Below the pieces are notes generated by a model that was given only the letters and a program-made list of their open reading frames with translations, did no database searches and was not told the DNA's origin. Below are positions 11,739 to 21,700 of a stretch of 64,000 bases of DNA, in pieces. Every line of letters begins with the position of its first letter. Positions within the stretch are counted from its first letter, which is position 1. Origin of the DNA: Protula sp. h YS-2021 (taxonomy: Eukaryota; Annelida; Polychaeta; Sabellida; Serpulidae); assembly GCA_949752745.1 (NCBI GenBank), contig OX457026.1, forward strand, positions 47,997,256 through 48,061,255. Reading direction: 5' to 3'. Both the position numbers and the translations under genes were made by a program.

Positions 11739-11744
11739 CAATTG

Positions 11745-13285
11745 GGTGTAGGTGCGGTATGGTACAAAGTCACAGAGAGACATACGATGTTATAGAAGTC
11801 AGAGCTGACTCGGAGCTATCATGCCGTCACTAATCATAATCCTAAAGCTCATACACAGTCTTAATTCCCTTATCCCAAAAGTAATTGACAATTGCGGCTC
11901 GAGATAAATCATAAGCACTGATATCAAAACATAAACAAATGAAAAAAGTTATCGAAAAGAGCTAAGCAATTAAACTTATGAAATATTAGACCTTTAAAAA
12001 AATCAATGGCAAAATGGTACGGTGGTGGTGGCAAAATAGCTAGTGGCAAATAAGCCATTTCGCACTTTCGGATCTTCCTCATGGATGTGTTGTTTCGACT
12101 GCAAGTGGTAAAGTGACCGGCTGCCCTTTGATGCAAGATGAATCATGCAAGAGAAATTTGATATTTAGGCGAAATCTCTCTATCATTTCTTTCATTTTTT
12201 ACCCGGTTATTTTTAACCGGGTCTTGGTTATATTTAACCGGATCCGCTTGGTCTCCATAAGTGGGTCTTTATAGCATAGTAGAACAAGAATGCTTTAACC
12301 AGCTATCTTTTTTGAAAAAAACATACCTGTTTTCTGTGATTTTTCAATAACATTCATATTGCTGCTAGAACAAACCGTATGGCGCGAATTCTGTGACCTA
12401 GATTTTAATGCATGTGACCCAGAATCGAGGGCAGATGCCAATCGAAACAGACAGAAATTTGAACTTCAAATTTTTTCCGCCTCATATCTGTTTCGACTGT
12501 TTGCGACTTGCACTAGCAGTATTAAGTTTTAATGTATTGCTACAGGGAACAGGACTTTTCCCCCAGTCAATTCCCATAGACAATTTCTCCCTGAACAATT
12601 TCCCCGTAGGGCAATTCCCCGAGGCCTACCCCCCCCCCAATTTATTTTTCTTATTTTTTCTTTTCTTTTTTTTCTCTCTCTCTCTCTCTCTCTCTCTTCT
12701 TTTTTAAACAAATTATTGCCCTTTTATCTTCTAATTGGAGGTCGTGTAATTGTCCTTTCAACATTGTCGCAATTGCAATTAATATGCCTTATCCAGACCA
12801 ATGAACTTTGAGTTAGCCAAATCAGGGCCAACAAAAACGAAATAAAGCTGGAAATTCCGGAGTCGTTGGTTTTTACGTGTACATTGGTTGGATCTGCAGT
12901 AATGCTCGCGGTGTACCTGGTCGTATTATGGGTGGCCACTTGCCCGAGCCACTACTTCGCCAGACGCCGACTCTGCGCAGTGCATTCGTCAAATAGTCCG
13001 CGACTCCGAAAACCGACGGATTGTTGACTTTTTGCGTGGAGTTGCCCACAACATCAGGTTTTAAGTGGCAGAGAAGACTTTAGTTCCAGACAGAAGAATT
13101 TTGCATTTTTGATTTTAAGGTATTTTACAAATAAAAAAAAATGACAGATACCTGGTTGTTTTATTTTTGTTTTGGCATTCAAACTAAAATATAAATCAAA
13201 AGACCCATTGCTATTTACATGATTTTAGTCAACATAACTCTTTAGGCTACTTACATTATCATAGTTTTAATGTCATAATTTTTCA
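11745..13285. other. No gene seen; AT-rich with repeat fragments
   Basis: It contains a fragment of the AATAAGCC...-ended TIR family (from about 12048, including the shared segment ending near 12215). It also has repeated ACCCGGTTA / AACCGGGT motifs at 12200-12240. No supported coding region. Confidence 0.5.
12630..12707. repeat. C-tract, T-rich and (CT)n microsatellite
   Basis: A run of C, then a T-rich tract, then about eleven CT dinucleotides. The overlapping frames rich in Ser/Leu or Arg/Glu are shadows of it. Confidence 0.9.
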
Positions 13286-13289
13286 TAGG

Positions 13290-13500
13290 GAGACCATTGT
13301 ATTTAAAAACCCACATACGGAGAGCAAGTTGATATAGCTGCACAATATTTTTTCTTAAATGAAATGCAATAGTATGGTACTGCAGTTTAAAATAAATGTA
13401 TAAAAAATAAAGAAAAATCTCGGGGATTTTAGGTATGCTTGTATTTCACTCTTTGAATGAACTGCGGCGGCGTCGCAGGTCAACATTCAATATGCAATAC
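13290..13500. repeat. Direct repeat, copy 1 of ~210 bp
   Basis: Shares an almost continuous ~210-bp stretch with 14365-14580: the same ACGGAGA.CAAGTTGATATAG segment, the same 'TTTTTTCTTAAATGAAATG' block and the same TCGGGGATTTTAGGTATGCTTGT block. Confidence 0.75.
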
Positions 13501-13560
13501 ACAAGTGTACCTAAAATCCGAGAATTTCATTTTTAGCACTTTGTTATTCCATAATTATAT

Positions 13561-13790
13561 GTCTCTCCCTAAGGGAGACATATATAGCATTTGGTGTGTC
13601 CGTCCGTCCGTCTATCCGCAGTGAGTTCTTATGAAATTAATAAGTAGATTTTTCTCAAAACATACATACATATGGCGTTACATGTATAGATGTACATGTA
13701 CAGATAATGTTATTTTTTTTCGTTCCTTCAAAAAATCTATTTTTGGCAAATTTGTTTGTTTGTTTGTTTGTTTGTTTTTTATTACTATGT
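13561..13790 (+). repeat. Hairpin-headed GTCC repeat with (GTTT)n
   Basis: Begins with the imperfect hairpin GTCTCTCCCTAAGGGAGAC, then ATATATAGC and GTCCGTCCGTCCGTC. This layout recurs at many places in the window (see findings). A (TTTG)n tract follows at about 13751-13778. Confidence 0.6.
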
Positions 13791-13839
13791 TGCATTTAAA
13801 CACAATTCAGTGAATCTGTCAAATTTTGGAGGTCAAAAA

Positions 13840-13955
13840 CCAGTGACTTTGTAAAGTTACTGAAAATTCCAGGGACTTTACAAAGTCACTGAGTAAACCA
13901 TTGACTTTACAAAGTCATTGAAATTTTCAGTGATTTTATAAACTAACTGATTTGA
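13840..13955. repeat. Cluster of near-palindromic AGTGACTTT..AAAGTCACT motifs
   Basis: Four successive near-palindromes of the form (A/G)GTGACTTTGTAAAGT(T/C)ACT in about 110 bp, flanked by AAAATT/AATTTT. Together they form a large potential cruciform. No coding content. Confidence 0.6.
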
Positions 13956-14364
13956 CAGATAACATATATAAGTATCAGTGTACTATTTTGTTTGACCAAG
14001 CTTCTGGTGTCCAAAGGTAAAACTAGTAAAGGTAAAGCTAGTAACTGCAATATTGTCAAAATTATGTTTATATTTTCAAAGTCGTTACTAGCTAATGTAC
14101 AAAATAATTTACTATACCCCATTGTAAATAAGCCTTCATATACCGTCATTTTATAATTGTAAAACCTAGTAGCTGCAACTCATTTATAACCTTACCTTAT
14201 GTATTGATATTAATTTACTCAAAACAGTAAAATGTTGGTTACTAGGTTTTATCTATAGACACCAGGCTTGTATGCATTGTAAAAATGTGTTCGATCGTTC
14301 TTTTGCATATCATGCCTTATACTCCCTGTAGCAGCCATCTAAATATTAGCTAAGTTAAATGCTA

Positions 14365-14580
14365 ATTTTTCATACGGAGACCATAGTATTTAAAACCCTC
14401 ATACGGAGACCAAGTTGATATAGTTGTACAATGTTTTTTCTTAAATGAAATGTAATGCAGTTTCAATATATATACATATATATATATGTATATAATGTAT
14501 AAAATTAAGAAAATTCTCGGGGATTTTAGGTATGCTTGTGTCTTACTCTTTGAATGGCCTGCGGCGGCGTCGCAAACAGT
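14365..14580. repeat. Direct repeat, copy 2 of ~210 bp
   Basis: Counterpart of 13290-13500. It has gained a short (TA)n tract near 14465. The two copies bracket about 860 bp of unrelated sequence. Confidence 0.75.
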
Positions 14581-15045
14581 CGAAACACATATCTTGCGGA
14601 AGAAGCTGCGGAAGTACATATTTCTGATTGTTTAGAATAAAAAGAGTTCGAGCGTATGAATATGTGTATGATGTTGGATAAATTTGTATATATGGATACT
14701 TATTTGCAACCTCTTTTCCATAATTTTTGTGTCTTTGCAGAAATATGATGGAATATAATTCTCTTCATATGCCACAGATTCTAGTAGTAACGTATTGCTA
14801 GAAACATTTTGCGCTATTTTATTAATGGATGTGCACTACAACGACCGTGGAGAGTCTGCTTGTATAAGCATGGAGGTACAGAGCTACTAACATTAATTTC
14901 TCATACATATGTATCGAGCAAGTTACGAGATAATTATATATCTCAGAATATCGTTTTGTAATGTAATGCCCCGCTGTGTCGGGACCAAGAGTTTGCTACA
15001 TACCAGATAAATGTAAAAATGTTAATGATTTCATTCATGTAATAC

Positions 15046-15201
15046 CAGGGTTCGCGTTGTCCACTTTGTCCCTTATTGTTCTTTGTCCATTTTTTTAACG
15101 AAATGACTAACTTTTTCGGAACCCACGGAGTTTTTCTGGAACCAACTGAGTCACACTTTCCTTTTTTGACTCACTTTCCTGAGAACCCAGCGCAAACCCT
15201 G
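15046..15201. mobile_element. CAGGG-ended MITE, 156 bp
   Basis: Ends CAGGGTTCGCGTTG and CAGCGCAAACCCTG are inverted repeats of each other (13 of 14 in purine/pyrimidine-tolerant pairing). Flanks AATAC / AATAA are similar, so the target duplication is decayed. Non-coding hAT-type MITE by its ends. Confidence 0.55.
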
Positions 15202-15261
15202 AATAATCTATGTATCTGAAATCCATAAAAACACTTGTGCTGAAACCTGCTTTACTCATTA

Positions 15262-15395
15262 GGCCACAACCCTTCGGATTGGGGCCTATAGGTCTGGGGT
15301 GTCCGTCCGTCTGTCCGTCATCGCTTTATACCCCTATGAATTTGGGGGGCGGTTGGGGCCTGCGTGTGTTTCACAAATACTTACTTGTTTTACTA
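15262..15395 (+). repeat. Hairpin-headed GTCC repeat, GGCC..CCAA type, copy 1
   Basis: Starts TTAGGCCACAACCCTTCGG, pairing with ATTGGGGCC to form a stem, then TATAGGT and GTCCGTCCGTCTGTCCGTC. It ends in TTTCACAAATACTTACTTGTTT. About 130 bp are shared with 19172-19305. Confidence 0.7.
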
Positions 15396-15726
15396 TTGGT
15401 CCTTAGATCCATATACTTGGGAAAGTGTATCTCATAATATTGTAACATAAAATTGAAAGTATCATTTGTTGTTCAAGAGAAAAGTTAATAAAACCAGCCA
15501 GATTGATCAGCTGTTTATTTGTTGACGTCGCCATCTTGGTCCTGGGACATCGGTTGTAACGCTGTTTGTGATTGGTTCATGTTCAGGCCGACATTTTATG
15601 TCCCAAATTTGTCTGCTGTTTACCTTAGAAACACAATTTATACTTTTGTGTATTTTAATGTCCGTATACTGGGAAGTTGCTGTGTTTTGTATTAGCAACG
15701 TATGTTTGGTTAGACCTCTTCTGTCG

Positions 15727-18700
15727 ATGGTAAGTATTTGTTCACGTGTAAGTTGAGGGATATTTCCCTAAAATCATTGTGTCCCATAATCATTGTGTCC
15801 CATAATTGTGTCCCAATTACTGTCTCGTCCTTGTAGATAAACATTTAAACATCAATATATTTCCTTTTTTGCCCGAAACACCTGGAAAAATCCTGTGTTG
15901 CTAACCCGAGCTTTGTCATCGACTGAAAGTGTGTCAGTTTCTACTCCATATTGTTTTATGCTCTTTTAGGTACAAAGCCAGGTTTGCCGTGATTTAAAAG
16001 GGTTGATGCCATGTGCCAATTGCATGGATCCACATTCGGATGCAGAATGCTCCTTTATCAACTTTAGAAGGTAAAAAGAAATGCATTTCGGCTGTTTTTA
16101 TTCATGGAAATACTGATCCCCTGGCCCGGTTTAGATGCCGTAGAGCCTGGTGACTGACTAGTGCTACTACTTGTTCCATGATACAGTGATATAACATAGG
16201 GCACAAAGTTTTGAATAAACGTACTTTCATACTTTCAAGGATGGTCAATTTAAAATCCAAGAGGTGGAGTGAATACATGAGAGGAAGAAAAGAAGTGAAT
16301 TTGATCTAGATAGGCCAAAAGCCAACTTCAGTTGCTGCATGCAAACTTACGTTCACGGTTTACTATCAGCAACTTGTTTTTCATAATATTCCACTAGCTA
16401 GCTAGGTTAAAACTACAGAGCACATGTATTTGCTGTTGTTGATGTTGATTGAGGTCCCTACATGTTACAGATATGACGTTGTTTCCCGCACAAATAAAGG
16501 AGCAATAGTACTTGTACTAATTAAAAGGTTGTCACTCGCTTCATTTTTATATGTTAAAAATAATCGAACGTTTATTGAACATATTTTGTGCAGGATAGCT
16601 TCAGTCGGACCTGGCATATACGTGGCCGGAGGTTTTACCAGAATAAAAAACCAGACTCCGCAGCATGCAGGTTCTAAGAAAGCTTCAACAGATGTTGACA
16701 TGTCCTCAGGAGAAGCTTCAGATGTACTTTCCCATTTGCTTGTGCCAGTATCGAATCTTGTGAACAGGTATGGAATAGTACATCTTTGCCAAGATTAATG
16801 TGGCTTGTCATGTAATATTTTATTTTCGAAGCATATAGAGATGTTTGGTATTGTACTTTCATTTGTTTTAGAATCACTTTAAAAGCGGTATGATAATGAA
16901 GTACATGGATTGATATATAAGAGATTTAAATGAGCATATTCAGGGCTTTACGGCACCTTCCCGATGGGGCAAGTAGATTTTAAATCTACCTGCCCCAACA
17001 GTACTCTTACCTGCCCCACCTTTTGTCTCTTCTGTTGGTCACCCCTTCTCCCCGCCCCTTCCCCTACTCCCCCCTCCTCGACACTCTTAAACATTCCACT
17101 TATATAGCATACATCAATGTATAGACGTTGTGTATCAAATATAGCAGTTCCTGAGTAAATGTCAAAACGCAGATGCCCTAAAAAAAGTCTTACATCTTAA
17201 GCATGTTCTTCGGCCCGGCGGCAGCTGTTAAAGGTTTTTTTTTCTTGCGCTGGTCTCCCATGAACAGCGCTATAGTGTTGTGTGTGCTTGATAACCTTCA
17301 AACGGCGGTCCTTCATTGATATCAGAAATAAATCCGACAGCAGTTCAGTTTCTAAGCTGGCGCATCAGTCGCTTTTAACAAGTTTCACTGCAGAGAAATC
17401 TCGCTCACATATCGCGGTTGATATGGGTTGATACATTCTAAATTTTTTTTAATGTTCTGCAATTCGTTCGCGTGTTGTTGAAAAGTGGTAGCATGAAAGT
17501 CGGCGCATTTAAATTCCGGGACTTACTTAGCCCGACTGCCTAACACTTTGAACGTAGTATACCCATGAAAAAGATCCTCTTTGTCAAACTTTCTAAGCAG
17601 TGGTTCAAAATGATTTGTCAAATTGAGAGCAATTCTAAATTTGCTGTGCCGTGTTGGGTCAGGTTTTCTCTATCATCAGGTTTTTGTCTATCATCAGGCC
17701 ACTCAAGTGGGTCAATATACAGCGGGACAACCTGTGTTCGTTTGAGACAAAGTGACTCTTAATATTTGAGTGTCTAAAAGATTCAGTTGCAAGGACAAAG
17801 CTAGATTTTACTGTGGCTCCAGGTCCATGCTTGATACATGTATCACGATAAAGTTTTCCATCTTTCTCAAACAGTCCAGGAAAATCAACTTTCCATCGTG
17901 AAAGTGTCGTGACCGCTTGACATCGTGTTTAACGTATTTGCTAGCTTTGGTATCCGATGTTTCTTCTTCAGCACCTTGTTCGGAATATGTTTTCTCCTTT
18001 TCAGTCTTTGAAATAACCTTAAATCCTTATTTGTCTAAAGACATTTTTAAGTTCTTAACTTTGATAATTTTTCATATTATGCTGCAATTATTGTATCACA
18101 AGTGACGCGACACTATATCTGGTGCATGTCTAGGCACAGTCCATCATCAACATAGAAACTGGCAACGTGCGAGTGGCTAGTATGTAGGTCAGGTGCAGCT
18201 AGCGGACACTAATCAATAACTACAGTCGCGTTCTTGACAAGTATGTTGTTAAGGTATTATGTCACGCAACGCCCCCCTCCCCCCAACGGATCTATCTGCC
18301 AGGTGGAGCAGCTAACCGGGCGAGTCTGCCTGCCCCACCAGGCCTTTCACCTGTCCTGACAAGTGGGGCAGTCGTTAATATAAAGCCCTGATATTAAGGC
18401 ATCTTTTCCGTTTCTTAACTTCTGGGATCGCTTTTGTGCCAGAATCTTTCAGGGCAGCGCGGTATAACCGGTACATCGGAATATCACACCGTAAAACTTT
18501 CAGCATTTTATAATCTGGGAATTTGCTCCCATCAGAAACCAAAAAAAACACGGCTAACTCGAAAATACGATTTACTCGATAAAATTGGAAATACCTGGCG
18601 ATTTCGAGTAAACGGGGTTTCAATGTTTTAGTAAGCATCCCGTTTCCAGCAAATTATGTATAATGGGATAATGATTTCACAAATGCAATTATTTACAGCT

Positions 18701-21700
18701 TGTGAAGACTTCATTGACGATGCGATAGATGTTGCACAAAAGTGGGGTGTTTTGGAGAAGCAGATAAGTGGGTCGGGCAAGTTGAAACCAATACTGCTTG
18801 AGGAAATGCGTGATCGGTATCCCGACTGAGATTGGCGTCAGTTGTGAAACACTGGTCACCATCACCAATTCTCCCAACAGCGCTCCGTTGTTTGAATATC
18901 TATCTGCAGAAGGTAATTACACGAACTTTGCATTGACTGTATATGATTTATAAGAGTTTCATCTATGTTACATAATGGTGTTATCGTGAAATGTATATAT
19001 GCATATTGTAAAATTGTAGTTTTTTATACGACGTTTCCTGTTTGCATTTTTTATATTTCTGTAGTATGCATTGATCTGGTTATTGAAATTAGAAGCGAAA
19101 TTTGTATAATATTTAGCATGGTTTCATTTGTATATGAGTGGTGGATCAAGTAATGAAGAAAAACTATTATTAGGCCCCAACCCTTCGGATTGAGGCCTAT
19201 AGGTTTGGGGGTGTCCGTCCGTCTGTCCGTCATCGCTTTATACCCCTATAAATTTAGGGGGCGGTTGGGGCCTGCTTGTGTTTCACAAATACTTACTTGT
19301 TTATGTTGTTAAAGGATATCCTTTCATCGTCGAATGCCACAAGGAGGTAAACGATGACTTTTGGCGACCTGAGTCAGTTGCAGAGAAATGCGGCGACGTT
19401 GAAACCACTGTCAGAGTTATGGGGAATAAGAAGTCGAGGCGTATGCTGTTATCGGACTTCTTTAGGTAAATATTATAATTGCATATAGCAGTTAATAAGT
19501 TTTGAAATGGCGATAATACGTATAGTAGCAATAGCAAAGAAATTGTTGTCAATTATATCGACACGAAACGCAATAAATTATTTTGTTCTACATAAAAGAC
19601 ATGTGTTGTGTTACAGAGGATTAGATGAAGTTGGAGCCGAAAAGGTCAAGGTATGTGACTATCCAGAAACAGACCCATGCCTCCAACTTTCTCTTCCAAG
19701 CGTTGTGGAAGAGTTCACAAAAATCCTGCCATTCAAGCGATTCTTGGCTCCAGAAGGCCCAATGAATATGGTACGTACGTAATAAAAGCATTATGAAGGA
19801 GAAAAGAGTGAAAGTAAATATTATATTTTCATGTAGACATGGTTGTAATGTTAACATGGCAGTGTTCAGAAGAAAAAAAGTTGGGTCCTCATCATTTTGT
19901 CACTGACATTAACATATTTCAACGTTCCAGGTATCTGCATGCCACTGGGCCACGTACTATCCGGACGTCGGCCCAAAGTTATTCTGCGGGCATGGATCGC
20001 TGACCGAAGAGGACCCCACAAACCTCCACTCAGACCTTGCTGATGCTGCCAACCTTTGTGTCTTTGCACAAGAGTTGCCTCAAAAAGTTGAAAGAGATAC
20101 CTTTGATGGCAAGAAGAAAAGGGCGGCAGCCAAGTGGCATATCTTTCAAAGGCACGACTACGACCTCGTAGTCAGGTGAGTGGATTCTCAAGTTTTCATT
20201 TACCTGGTGACTGGATAGAGAGGGAATTAGTTGCCCCACACAATGAAGCAGGTATATATTTTGAAACTGTCTGCGATGTTTAACTGTTTGTATCTATGTA
20301 AGTTTTTGTCTACTACTTTATCACAGCAATTGTGAAAAAAGCCAATTGTTTTCTTCAGATAAACAGTATATTCGTTAATTCGAATTCATTTGTATAAATG
20401 TGTGCTAAGAACTGTCGGGACGCAGCATGTTCGTATTAAATTCATTGAACTGTGATTTATTAAAATCTTTGAGGCAGATATTTGCAAAGGAAGAAGGGCG
20501 TCAGCTACGACCCAATCCAACAGCGTGAATGCTACTTGTCTGCAGAAGACATGGCACGCTTAAAGGAAGATTATGGCGTAGAGCCCTTGACAATTGTTCA
20601 ATGTGTTGGGGATTTGGTAGTTGTACCAGGAAACCTTCCCCATCAGGTATGATACGTATAGTAGGCCATTATTTATAGCTAAAAAGGAGTCAATTTTATT
20701 GTCAATGGTGTAAAGTTATAATGAATGAAAAAGTTTAATGAAAAAATAAAGTTTTGTAAGAGTAAATCGAAATGAATAAGAAGTTAATTATGTCTTCATT
20801 TTCTGTAAAAATGTATTTTTGGCGATTTTTTTTCAATTTTTTGGGCTTGCCAATGTTGTACTTTTAAGCAAGGAATTTTTTACCTCGTGACTGATTGGGG
20901 GCGGGGGAGACATATCCGTTTTTGTTTTAACAAAAACACTGGACAGTCTAGTTAATTTAGAAATTAGAGAAAATTTGTGTACACTATTGTAGAGAGTACA
21001 AGCAAGAAATTCATGCATTGATACTTATGGTACACACAGCGGCCACGAGTTGTAAGTGGATGTTGCGAAAGGAAATATAGTATCCTATTTTCTGTTACAG
21101 GTGAACAACTTAAGTGCTACAATTAAGTTAGCCATTGATTATGTGAGCCCATTCAATGCCAACGAGTATCTGAGGAATTTGAGACGAATCAAGAAAGAAA
21201 CTCACAGAGAAGATTATATTGGCATTGAGCGCGTACTATATTACGGCCTGTTGAGAGCACTTAAAACTTTGCAAAGCGCTGATAAGGTCCGCAAACAAGT
21301 TGCCGAAAACAAGACAGAGGTTTGTACATAAAATAATACTATTATTACATATGTAGATAACCTACACAGTTCAAATGTCCATGAAATGAAATTGGTTGGA
21401 TAGTGACAATAGTTTTGCTATAATTAACTTTCAAAATGATACCGGGAGTCTCCAAAAAGAAGCCCAGGGCTTACAAACGGAAACTCGACATTTTGAGGTT
21501 CTCATATTGAAACCAAATAGATGCACCTATGCCGTGAGTACTACTCTGGAAGTGCAGGCGTTTGTAGGGGTTGCTTAGTGTGAACTAGGCTTGATAAGGG
21601 AACTGCCTTGTGCCTCGTGGGATTAAGCGTAACAGTGTCGCCGGTAAATATTCGAACGTATTTTAGACTGTGAGGGAGGGGGGCTTTTATTTGGAATGAA

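Larger units (their letters stand above)
16941..18390 (-). mobile_element. hAT element (ZNF862/KIAA1586-like), internally deleted
   Basis: A 1450-bp insertion in an intron of the JmjC gene. Its ends CAGGGCTTTA...TAAAGCCCTG are inverted repeats, with ATATT repeated directly on both sides. Minus-strand coding remnants: a zinc-finger-like N-terminal region near 17900-17730 (G-K-L-Y-R-D-T-C-I-K-H-G ... N-I-K-S-H-F-V-S-N-E-H), and near 17430-17230 the hAT dimerisation signature S-T-A-I-C-E-R-D-F-S-A. The transposase core between them is lost. Sub-terminal repeats of TGCCCCAC/GTGGGGCA occur at both ends. Non-autonomous now. Confidence 0.8.
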
